Shown here: one piece after another, positions 1 to 7,944 of the stretch | How the letters are laid out: every line of letters starts with the position of its first letter | How positions within the stretch are numbered: position 1 is the first letter of the stretch | Assembly: GCF_000003605.2 (NCBI RefSeq) | Contig: NW_003126895.1 | Span: 105,552 to 115,952 of the forward strand | DNA: 10,401 nucleotides | From: Saccoglossus kowalevskii | Taxonomy: Eukaryota; Hemichordata; Enteropneusta; Harrimaniidae | Reading direction: 5' to 3' | The notes under the pieces: model-generated | What the model was told of the DNA's origin: nothing | Database searches by the model: none | What the model saw: the letters and a program-made list of their open reading frames with translations, nothing else | Position numbers and translations under genes: made by a program

Positions 1-76
1 TTGATTGTATTTATTCTTATTTTAACATCATAAAAACAAAAATGATACACTTGCACATGAAACAGTAGGTAATGAA

Positions 77-250
77 CTGTAAATGCGGGCGGTTGCGCTG
101 TCAGGCGAGCAAGCGAGCGATTACGCGAGCGGATACTTCCGGATTTGCGCGGTCGAAAAAAAAGCGGAAATTGCGCAGTCGAATTGAACAAAGCGAGCGA
201 AAAAAAAGCGATCGAAATCCGGAAGCGGGCGGGAGTGTTGGGCGAAATGA
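77..250. repeat. CpG-rich, internally repetitive block
   Basis: This short block is far richer in G+C and CpG than the AT-rich DNA on both sides. GCGAGC occurs at 105, 113, 125 and 193. The 13-mer C-G-A8-G-C-G occurs at 154-166 and again at 198-210. TTGCGC(G/A)GTCGAA occurs at 145-157 and 171-183. A perfect 11-bp inverted repeat, CTTCCGGATTT / AAATCCGGAAG, lies at 136-146 and 215-225. The block opens with CTGTAAATGC (77-86), the same ten bases that form the outer TIR of the MITE at 2334-2530. It could be a MITE-derived repeat or a small CpG island. A 63-codon open frame through it is basic and compositionally biased, and I do not regard it as a gene. Confidence 0.5.
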
Positions 251-299
251 GTACTGTATATAAAGAACCACTAATTGAATTTTAATGAAACTTTTATAG

Positions 300-670
300 A
301 GTATTCATCATCACATTTCAATGAACCTAGGACTATGCAGAGACCCAATTAGTTTTTGGTAAATATTTATGCTTATTAATCAACTAATTAAAATAAATAA
401 TTAACACTGATATGTCAATTACTGATCATCACATTTGAATAAAATTTGGTACATAAATGCTCTAGAACAATAACAGACCCGATTTATTTTGGGTTAAAAT
501 TTGTTCATATTAATTCTCTAATAATAATTCATAGTTTTTTTGTTCTAATCCCATTTCAATGAAACTTGGTACATAGATATTACATTACGCAGGCCTTATT
601 AGTTTTACACTCAAATCTGTTCATATCAGTTACCTGATTTACATAATTAGTTTTCAGCTATTCCATCAAT
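300..670. repeat. Degenerate tandem array, about 120-bp unit, three copies
   Basis: Three diverged units are anchored by CATTTCAATGAA-like sequence at 314, 432 and 552, so the spacing is 118 and 120 bp. Each anchor is followed by a (T)TGGTACATA-type segment, a GACCC/GGCCTTATTAGTTTT-type segment, and then TGTTCATAT plus an ATTCTCTAAT or related segment. The words TTTGTTCAT and ATTCTCTAAT also occur in the units of about 157 bp at 3101-4124 and 5075-5706. A distant relationship is therefore possible but not shown. No coding potential is seen. Confidence 0.55.
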
Positions 671-1802
671 ATATCAAGTACAAGTAATTTTTAATGTGTC
701 TTTAATACTCTCAGCAACCATGAGTTCTTTCTAAGCTTTCTTTTATTTTTTATTTTGATGATCATTAAATTTGCTAACCCAGTGATTATGCAATATTAAT
801 ATAATGTATTGTTTCCACCACAATTAGTGGATTTAAAACCTAATACATGTAGGTATTCCTGCAACATCAAATCAGCTAAAAATTAAGACTTCCTGTAGAT
901 GCATTTACGGTATATTCTATTTTACCACCAGACTTTCTCACCCAAATCTTGTTTCACTTTTATTTTTATATTCTTCAATATTTCTGGAAATTGAATCCTA
1001 ATTTTGGAGCCAACAGACAAAGTTTGAGTAAATTTTCAGTTTTTACTCCAAAAATTTGGCCATTTTTGTCGTATTCTTATGAAGAAGAAAAGGAAAGAAA
1101 AGGTTAATTAAAGTGATACAAAATGTATGTATTTATGTATATTTATTTAACAATTGTTCATATTAATGGTTTTTTTTATATGGGTCAATTTGAGGTTTAT
1201 AATTTTTATTTTCAAATAGTAAAGGCCTCACTTTTGTGTTAATATTATATTTTTACTGTCACATCAAATTATGTTGTGATATGTACATGTACTAATGTAG
1301 CTTCACTGCTGTTTAAATTCGAAAATAGCTAACAAAAATCTGTTGAATAATCAACGAGTTTTATACCATGCTGTACCAATGGTACAATGTATGTGCTTGT
1401 CTATCACCAGGTACAGTGTACATCTAGTAATGCTTTCTTAAATTGCATTTATTTCCATATTCAGAAAGTATGTCATATTTTAATAATCCAGCATACAAGG
1501 GAGAAATAAATAAACCAGGATTATTTTAAGAGATGGTAGGTGACAAAATAGTTGTCTGGTTTCCATAGCAACATGTGATCATCTATTATACATCATAACT
1601 ACTACATGACACCTGTTTGTCAATTCCTGACTTTATCAGAGTGTGACATATTTGTAGTTCATATATATAGATTGACAGCTATTGTACATGTAGTATAATG
1701 TAATAGATGAATTTATGCAACATTTGATAAATTAACTATTGAAAACATTAAGCATTAATGGTTGGGTGTGAGTTTGGTACACTTTGAAATAGCAAACACT
1801 AC
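671..1802. other. AT-rich non-coding stretch
   Basis: No open frame, splice-bounded exon or RNA gene is convincing here. The stretch contains purine-rich and T-rich runs and scattered ACATGT words. One RFX-like site is listed separately. It ends where the 46-bp array begins. It reads as intergenic or intronic sequence. Confidence 0.5.
1559..1572. promoter_or_regulatory. RFX X-box-like palindrome
   Basis: GTTTCCATAGCAAC matches the general X-box form GTTNCC-AT-NGCAAC bound by RFX factors, which regulate ciliary genes in animals. A weaker relative, ATTTCCATGGCAAC, occurs at 8277-8290. There is no recognisable gene start beside either, and this motif also occurs inside repeats, so function is only a possibility. 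Confidence 0.25.
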
Positions 1803-2050
1803 GGTACATGTATCTCTATTGGAAATGTACTTTTAATAGAGCAAATATGGTACATGTGCTACTATTGGAGATGTGCTTATAATAGAACAAATATGGTACA
1901 TGTACATGTGTCTATTGGAGATGTACATGTACTTCTAATGAGCAAATATGGTACATGTGTCTCTATTGGAGATATGCTTCCAATAGAACAGATATGGTAC
2001 ATTTGTACATGTATCTCTATTGGAGGTGTGCTTTTAATAGTCTATAATAT
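1803..2050. repeat. Five-copy minisatellite, 46/55-bp units
   Basis: Units begin with GGTACAT at 1803, 1849, 1895, 1950 and 1996, giving lengths 46, 46, 55, 46 and about 55. The shared unit reads roughly as GGTACATGT, CTCTATTGGAGATGTGCTT, then TAATAGAACAAATAT. The 55-bp forms differ by about nine extra bases made of TACATGT-type sequence next to the unit start or in its middle. A 67-codon open frame across the array is a product of the repeat and not evidence of a gene. Confidence 0.85.
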
Positions 2051-2333
2051 AACTTAGAGCAAATACTATACACACTATATTGTCCATATACAAGATATCA
2101 CCTTGAAGATTGATGCACTTGAAGGTTATTCACAGTAAACTAAAATACTGCACTATAACATAAGTCTCATATTCTCATGAATTATCACAGCTGACAAGTT
2201 AGAATATCAAATGTCAACCATGAACAGAGTATTAATAACAAAACGTCATGACATCTCCTTGATGTTTGTGTAGTATGGAATTTATTTTCTTGAGAGATGC
2301 TGTGTATCCTGCATGTTAACAAGTGCAAAGTAA
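2051..2333. other. AT-rich spacer, nothing recognised
   Basis: This stretch lies between the minisatellite and the MITE. I see no exon, RNA gene or repeat structure. A minus-strand open frame of 80 codons starts inside the neighbouring MITE at 2427 and runs to 2185. It has no coding character. Confidence 0.4.
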
Positions 2334-2530
2334 TACTGTAAAACCATTTATTTTCACTGGCATTTAATTTTACTATTTTGATGTTTTGAGTGATTGCCCT
2401 TGGGTCATGAAGTTGGCAAGGAAACAATGAGTTCTGTTGTTATTCTACAAGTTCACAGGTTTTAATTTCGCAGATTTTGCTTTTAAATAGCAAATTTAAC
2501 AACCAGTGAATAATTGATGCATTTACAGTA
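2334..2530. mobile_element. MITE, about 197 bp, with TIRs and a TA-type flank
   Basis: The left end is TACTGTAAAACCATTTATTT followed by TCACTGG (2334-2360). The reverse complement of the right end is TACTGTAAATGCATCAATTA followed by TTCACTGG. The two ends match at about 22 of 28 positions with one single-base gap. Similarity continues further inward in the form TAATTTTACTATTT / TAAATTTGCTATTT. If the inverted repeat is taken to start at CTGTAAA, the flanking TA on each side fits a TA target duplication, as in Tc1/mariner-like elements. There is no transposase and no useful open frame, so it is non-autonomous. The superfamily is inferred only from the TA flank. Confidence 0.75.
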
Positions 2531-2575
2531 TCCAGTAACATGTTGCTCATTTGTATAATTTACCATAAAAATACC

Positions 2576-2911
2576 CAGACAGTACGTCGTTGCATCGACA
2601 TTCGCTGCGCGTTAATTCCGCTGTACTGTCTTTGTGCATTCTTTGAGGTATCCTCGTAATAACCTCATTATTACATTTATACATCTTTTATACATACATC
2701 ATGGGAATGCCGAAATCCAAAAAGTTTAGAACAAAATCAGCGAACTTCTTTGTGTGGAGTCCGGTCAAACCCTGATGGCAGCCATGTTTTTGTTTTTTTA
2801 TTAGAGGACGCTTACATGCGTAATCATTCCATATTTGGAATTCACATTTCCTTATGAGAATGAAAATACTACGTAAAATACCGCAAAATTATGGCACGGC
2901 GTTACGGTGCC
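2576..2911 (-). mobile_element. Foldback-type element, copy 1 (loop plus one long arm)
   Basis: This segment is closely similar to 9293-9690. It starts in AGACAGTAC, then a central loop of about 37 bases, then GTACTGTCT and a GAGGTATCCTCGTAATAACC segment. A long arm follows, carrying GAATGCCGAAATCCAAAAAG, GAACTTCTTTGTGTGGAGTC, GATGGCAGCCATGTT, ATTAGAGGACGCTTAC and CCATATTTGGAATTC. It ends at GGCGTTACGGTGCC. The long arm is the reverse complement of the body of copy 2, while loop and near arm are in the same orientation in both. Copy 1 therefore keeps the centre and right half of a palindromic element whose left half is missing. It has many in-frame stops and no transposase, so it is non-autonomous. 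Confidence 0.75.
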
Positions 2912-2965
2912 AGATGTGTAATAATATTATTTAATGGCATTTGATTAAATTGCATAGGTATTGGT

Positions 2966-2993
2966 ATATACATGTATACATGTACATGTATAA
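2966..2993. repeat. TACATGTA palindrome cluster
   Basis: Overlapping TATACATGTA and TACATGTACATGTA words form a near-perfect dyad of about 26 bp. Similar clusters occur at 6141-6152, 10214-10242 and 10315-10328. They behave as simple-sequence or low-complexity repeats. Confidence 0.6.
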
Positions 2994-3100
2994 AATGTAA
3001 ATTACATAGTTACAACATACATGCATTCGATTCAAAATGTAATGATGTTACTCTGAAATGGTATTAAAATTTGTTGTTTCCTAAAATGTGTTCATATCAG

Positions 3101-4124
3101 TTTTTAGCTTGCTGTCGACTTTGTCGAGCAGAGCTTATCATATGAGTGATTGTCCGTCGGTGTCCGGTGTCGTCGTCGTCGTCAGTGTCAATGTTTTAAT
3201 TTTTTGATTTTTTCTTGAAAACTACAAGTCTGAATGTTTTGATACTTGGTGTATATGTACCTTGGGTAGACGTCTCTTAGATTTGTTCATTTCATGATAT
3301 CCTCAATTCTCTAATTTTGGTGAATATTTTTTTTTCATTTTTGGTAAAAAGTGATATTTTCGACTTCTTGTTAAAAACCAGTAGTCCAATTGCTTTGATA
3401 CTACATATATAGGTACTACATGTGGACCTCTCTCAGATTTGTTAATTTTGTGATGATATCTTTAATTCTGGTGAATATTTTTGTCTTTTTTGGTAAAAAG
3501 TGATATTTTCAGCTTCTTGTTAAAAACCTCATGTCCAATTACATTGAAATTCTGTATATAGGTACTACATGTGAACCTCTCTCTGATTTGTTCATTTCAA
3601 GATGATATCTTTAATTCTCAAATTTTTGTGAATATTTTTGTCATTTCTGGTAAAAAGTGATATTTTTGACTTCTTGCTGACAATCGTAAGTCTGATTGTT
3701 TTGATATTACATATATAGGTACTACATGTGGACCTCTCTCAGATTTGTTCATTTCGTGATGTTATCTTTAATACTCTAATTTTAATAAATATTTTTGTAA
3801 TTTTTGGTAAAAAGTTATATTTGTGACTTCTTGTTGAAAACCGTACATTGTAAGTCTGATTGTTTTGATATTATATATATATAGGTACTACAGGTAGACC
3901 TCTTTCAGATTTGTTCATTTCAGGATGATGTCTTCAATTATCTAATTTTAATGAATATTTTTGTCATTTTTGATAAAAAGTGATATTTTCGAATTTATGT
4001 TGCAAACAGCAAGTCTGATTGCTTTGATACACTGTACTATACATATTGTTCATTTTTTAAAGATATCTTTTGTTCTTTAATTGAAATGTGCATTGCTAAC
4101 AGCGAAGCTATCTCAGCCGACAGG
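3101..4124 (+). mobile_element. Tandem-core non-autonomous element, nearly complete (pearl/Helitron-associated-like)
   Basis: The left end is TTTTTAGCTTGCTGTCGAC, followed by a short hairpin CTGTCGAC / GTCGAGCAG and a (GTC)n-rich leader. The core is a tandem array anchored by GGTAAAAAG(T)GATATTT at 3343, 3492, 3649, 3806 and 3972, so the period is 149-166 bp. Each unit also carries TTGATATTACATATATAGGT-like, CCTCTCTCAGATTTGTTCAT and ATCTTTAATTCTCTAATTTT-like segments. The right end, AACAGCGAAGCTA (4099-4110), is the approximate inverse complement of the left end. Unique ends around a core of units of about 160 bp is the known plan of bivalve pearl-type elements, now grouped with non-autonomous Helitrons. 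That assignment is inference. There is no protein-coding content. Confidence 0.7.
3169..3183. repeat. (GTC)5 microsatellite in element leader
   Basis: Five perfect GTC units lie in the leader of the element at 3101-4124. The matching leader at 5131-5155 has an interrupted GTCGTC/CCGTC pattern, so this triplet tract varies between the two copies. Confidence 0.8.
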
Positions 4125-5074
4125 TTGTTTGTTTAAGGTCTTATTTTAATTTTTCCTAATGCCTAAAAGAGAGTCTAATTTAAGTTTGACCGTATTCATT
4201 ACTGGTAATGCCTATTCAAGAGTATAATGTTTATTGTGACTGGTGTGAATGAGTAAGCTTTGTATCGACCATGAGCAGCTATCACTGTAAACAATGTTAT
4301 ATTATTCTTCAAATGCTCAGTTTATAATTTCAAAAAAAACATACCGGGTAATTTATAATATAAATCGTATTGTTTCCCATCAAAATCCAAGCCAAAGAAT
4401 CATACTACAAAATCGGCAAATATCTTTCATGTCACGTTCAATAAAATTAACATATTCAAATGAGCTATGGTAATTTTAACACAATTGCATCATCCATCCT
4501 TTTGATTGATTAATTAGTGATTTGATCTATCAGTCCCAGGTCAACTAATACAAAAGAAAAAACATGACGAATACCCTACAGCATCGAGTGTTTATATCTG
4601 CGATCAGAATCATTTGCTTACGATGAAACTTAGTTTAATTTTATTTGCATTTCATAACAATTCAAAAAATTCATTTTTGTAAGTTATTATAATCACTACT
4701 GCGTAATAATCAACAACTGTGAAACGCAGCATGACCGAATTGCGCTACCGTGATCATTTGCTGCCAATGCACCTGCGTTCTTTTAGAATATACTTTAGTT
4801 ACCAATAAAATTTTTTAAAAATAATTGTATTTTGACATACCAGGTTCATTAATGTGATTTTTTTGGAAAAAGATAAGAGTAGATGACATTTTAATGATAT
4901 TTTAGGCAGTCTACTGTTTAATTTATCAAGAAAAAAATGTATCAAATTTTAGATTAGCTTCTGCAATAGTTTCTTTCATCTTGGGTGGTCCAACTGCCAG
5001 CATTGAAAGTTGGCATAGGTGGATTTTTCAATAAAAATAGAAGTAAGTCCCAAACAAATATTTGATGATCATTT
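4125..5074. other. Spacer between the two tandem-core elements, no gene recognised
   Basis: This AT-rich sequence contains no ORF of note, tRNA or rRNA. A short exon-like segment at 4970-5042 is discussed among the findings: it is preceded by CTTCTGCAATAG and followed by the strong donor sequence GTAAGT. It is not supported well enough to be called a gene. Confidence 0.4.
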
Positions 5075-5706
5075 TTTAGCTCCGCTGTCGACTTTGTCGA
5101 GCAGGGGTTATCAAACATTGTATGAGTGATTGTCCGTCGTCGTCCGTCGTCCGTGTCAATGTTTTACTTTTTCGACTTCTTCTTGAAAACTACAAGCCTG
5201 AATGCTTTGATACTTGGTGTATATGTACCTTGGGTAGACCTCTCTTAGGTTTGTTCATTTCATGTTGATATCTTCAATTCTCTAATTTTGGTGAATATTT
5301 TTGTCATTTTTGGTAAAAAGTGATATTTTCGACTTCTTGTTAAAAACCGCAAGTCCAATTGTTTTGATACTACATATATAGGTACTACATGTGGCTCTCT
5401 CTCAGATTTGTTCATTTCGTGATGTTATCTTCAATTCTCTATTTTTGGTGAATATTTTTGTCATTTTTGGTAAAAAGTGATATTTTCGACTTCTTGTTAA
5501 AAACCGCAAGTCCGATTGCTTTGATATTACATATATAGGTACTACATGTGGACCTCTCTCAGATTTGTTCATTTCGTGATGATATCTTCAATTCTCTAAT
5601 TTTGGTGAATATTTTTGTAATTTTTGGTAAAAAGTGATATTTTCGACTTCTTGTTAAAAACCAATAGTTCAATTGCTTTGATATTACATATATAGATACT
5701 ACATAT
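5075..5706 (+). mobile_element. Tandem-core element, second copy, 3' end missing
   Basis: It is in the same orientation as 3101-4124 and starts TTTAGCTCCGCTGTCGACTT with the same hairpin and GTC/CCGTC-rich leader. Core anchors GGTAAAAAG lie at 5312, 5469 and 5626, a uniform 157-bp period, so its units are more regular than those of the first copy. The array breaks inside the fourth unit, just after a TACATATATAGATACTACAT segment near 5705. No inverse of the left end (AGCGAAGCT-like) follows. Its first unit has the variant CTTGGGTAGACC where later units read ACTACATGTGGACC. The first copy shows the same difference. Confidence 0.7.
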
Positions 5707-7040
5707 TAAGTATCAAAATACAGTTTCTGGCTGAATATTTACTATAAACAACATGTTGGTGTTTAGGAGTTTTAAGGTGATCTGTTGCGCTATTAACCAG
5801 AAGGCTGTTTGAATGGTGCACATGGAACACCATGAAAAAGTGATTTGTATGCTAATTTTCAACACAGTTGTTATTGTTTTTGTTTTTTTTTTAACTGTGT
5901 TCAATCTGATAACTATTGTTGTTTATTGTTTGTGAGTTTATTAACACAATTGAAAACATGGCCTTATAATAAATTAGTGACGAGGTCTTGGTGCTGGTAC
6001 ATTGTCTGCTGCACTGTAGTAGTTGTACAGTGACGATTCTGGTAAATATGTCATGTTGTGCTTTTAGTAGTATCTTTTTAAACAAATTATTGCTTCTAAA
6101 ATTCACAACGATGCTTTCAATGTGGTTCCGCTTCTTTCATACATGTACATGTGCAAGATAGATTGCAAGGATCCATGTGGTGATCCAAAACACTGCCTAA
6201 CTTGCAGTCTCGCCATCATGACAGTTTGATAAATTTTGTTCCTCGCATAAATTGCCAGGGATTGGTTGTGATAACATTCTTGTGACAAGTTACTTTAATA
6301 TTTGTAAACCAGCAAAACAGACCTGAAGTCAATTTGCAAATAAAGCCTTCTTATAAATATGGTGTTGACACTTTTTGAAAACTTAAAATCCTTGCATAAT
6401 TGAAAAAAAATATATGGAATATTATGAGCAACTCTTATGACTCAAGAACAAGTTTCCATTTACATTCTATACTATAATTTACTGGTACTGTTCTGTCACT
6501 ACCTCATGTATCAGCTCTATGGTCAGCACTGAAAATAATTGGAAAATGATAAATATACTGCATCAGTATTTGGAAATAAACCTATCTTTGCCAGGTGCAT
6601 AGCAAAATATTTTATCAGACTTCTTGGTGAAATCAACTGGTTGTATTTATTTAGATCCAGCAAGTATGTTAGACCACTCAACATGAAGTTCAGATTCTAT
6701 TGTGTTGGGATTATTACCATTATTCACAAAATTGCTCCATTTGTGTATTTCTTTCTTAGTTGTACATATAACAAGGTATTGGTCAATATTTAATACATGT
6801 ATGCTTTCTAAGACAGATAAATATGTGCAGTAACTCTTAAAATATACATGGCAAGTCATGTGTAGTTTATCTATGTTTACATGTATATTATCGGTATGTT
6901 ATTTTACATACATATTACACTGTCCCTGTATCCTAGACTCAATTATAATTTATCAGAAATTATTAATAGTTAATAGAATACTACATTAGTGAATCTCCCA
7001 AAAAATTCCCACACAAAAATTAACATCCGGGTATTTTACC
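5707..7040. other. AT-rich stretch with no recognisable gene
   Basis: Several open frames of 60-84 codons occur on both strands (for example 6539-6793 plus and 6103-6288 minus). None shows domain-like sequence, consistent splice sites or coding character. A 7-bp perfect hairpin, CACTGTA / TACAGTG with a 7-base loop, lies at 6012-6032. A TACATGTACATG cluster lies near 6141. The interval is best read as intergenic or intronic. Confidence 0.45.
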
Positions 7041-7072
7041 CTGTCTCGCCCCTGTCTCGCCTCTGTCTCGAC
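7041..7072. repeat. Three-copy 11-bp repeat, possible promoter-proximal
   Basis: CTGTCTCGCC(C/T) is repeated at 7041, 7052 and 7063, the last copy reading CTGTCTCGAC. It lies about 220-250 bp upstream of the ATG at 7293, where C+G content rises above the surroundings. TCTCGC is half of the TCTCGCGAGA motif found in some animal core promoters. The regulatory role is inference. Confidence 0.6.
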
Positions 7073-7292
7073 TGAATCAAAAAGCAGTACGAACATGCTG
7101 AGATAAACCGTTCATAAAATTGTCGCAAAGCAAAGTCATAACAAAAAAATATTCAAACGAAACTAAATATGACTCGTAGCACGATACAGCTGAACGGGAT
7201 TTGTATCAGTCGTCAAATAAAGCGAATGGAGGGATATGAAAACACAGCAAGTAAAAATCTCTTTCGTTCTATTACCTCCATTGAAAACCAAC

Positions 7293-7342
7293 ATGGCGAC
7301 CACCTCCATAGATGACGAAAACATGCAAAATTTCGCCATAAA
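7293..7342 (+). CDS. Candidate first coding exon of an unrecognised gene
   Basis: The ATG at 7293 sits in CCAACATGGCGACC, which fits both a good translation-start context and the YY1 motif that often overlaps animal start codons. The frame reads MATTSIDDENMQNFAIK and then meets TGA at 7344. A donor-like AAA|GTGACT lies at 7342/7343, leaving 16 codons plus two bases (phase 2). The local rise in CpG, the 11-bp triplet repeat upstream and a CRE-like site downstream make a promoter plausible. Against this, no partner exon of matching phase was found, and the solid exons at 9180 and 9818 start in phase 0. At least one unseen exon would be needed, or this is a chance ATG. I do not recognise the peptide. 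Confidence 0.3.
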
Positions 7343-7658
7343 GTGACTAAAAATACACACAAAAATAGCAAGAATGGACAAAGGAATATTGTAAAGGTTT
7401 GCAGACATCAATGTTTTTAGCGATAAAATTGTTTCTAAACTAAGTGAGGGGTTTATTTTACTATTAGAGATCGAGACAAAGAGACTGTCAACAAAACAAG
7501 ATTGCAAAAGAACACTCATCTGTAAAATACAATATCACTCCTAGTCATAGTTCAGTTGAAATTGTAGTTTGATGTAAAAATAAAGCACAATTTCAAAAAT
7601 TCACTGTTGTCTCGAGCAACATTGATCGCAATGAATAATGGTGAAAAATAGCGCCCTC

Positions 7659-7678
7659 CAATGACAATTACGTCATTG
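7659..7678. promoter_or_regulatory. CRE-like site within a 7-bp dyad
   Basis: CAATGAC and GTCATTG form a perfect inverted repeat separated by six bases. The dyad contains TTACGTCA (7668-7675), a close variant of the CREB/ATF site TGACGTCA. It follows GCGCCCTCC in a CpG-bearing patch. Function is inferred from motif match only. Confidence 0.3.
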
Positions 7679-7778
7679 TTTTGAGACCAGCACAGGTTCT
7701 CAGAAGCTGCTCGTTCACACCTTTTAACAATAGCACTTCCTAACCTAGTAGAGTGACTGTGATTGCATAGTGATATGC

Positions 7779-7944
7779 CATCTTTGTTGACACTTCCAGT
7801 CATCTTTGTTGACACTCAGTCGACCATCTTTGTTGACACTCAGTCGGCCATCTTTGTTTACACTCAGTCGGCCATCTTTGTTGACACTCAGTCGGCCATC
7901 TTTGTTTACACTCAGTCGGCCATCTTTGTTGACACTCTTCCAGT
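7779..7944. repeat. 24-bp minisatellite, seven units
   Basis: Units start CATCTTTGTT at 7779 (22 bp), 7801, 7825, 7849, 7873, 7897 and 7921. Internal units are 24 bp, with body CATCTTTGTTGACACTCAGT plus CGGC. Units alternate GTTGACAC, GTTTACAC, GTTGACAC, GTTTACAC, GTTGACAC from 7825 onward, a 48-bp higher-order pattern. The first and last units share a different end, TTCCAGT. Decayed ATCTTTGTTG copies continue near 7965, 8010 and 8032. Because 24 is divisible by three, frames stay open and produce apparent octapeptide repeats such as FVDTQSAI. I regard these as by-products of the repeat. Confidence 0.9.

Noticed and set aside
2755-2800. ATG in GATGGCAGCCATG, and its inverse ACATGGCTGCCATC near 9434, as a gene start
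   Set aside because: Both lie inside the repeated foldback element and the frames stop within a few codons.
6539-6793. Plus-strand open frame of 84 codons
   Set aside because: Its length is expected by chance in this much sequence; it has no domain, no splice or promoter context, and a competing minus-strand frame covers the same bases.
7163-7519. Minus-strand open frame of 118 codons
   Set aside because: It is the longest minus-strand frame, but it is hydrophobic and low in coding character, and it lies opposite the more protein-like plus-strand frames and the YY1-type ATG. No start context or neighbouring exon supports it.
7552-7815. Minus-strand open frame of 87 codons
   Set aside because: Its start lies inside the 24-bp minisatellite and the rest shows no family resemblance or splice support.
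7779-7944. Possible CRISPR array
   Set aside because: The units are directly adjacent, with no unique spacers, in animal-like DNA.
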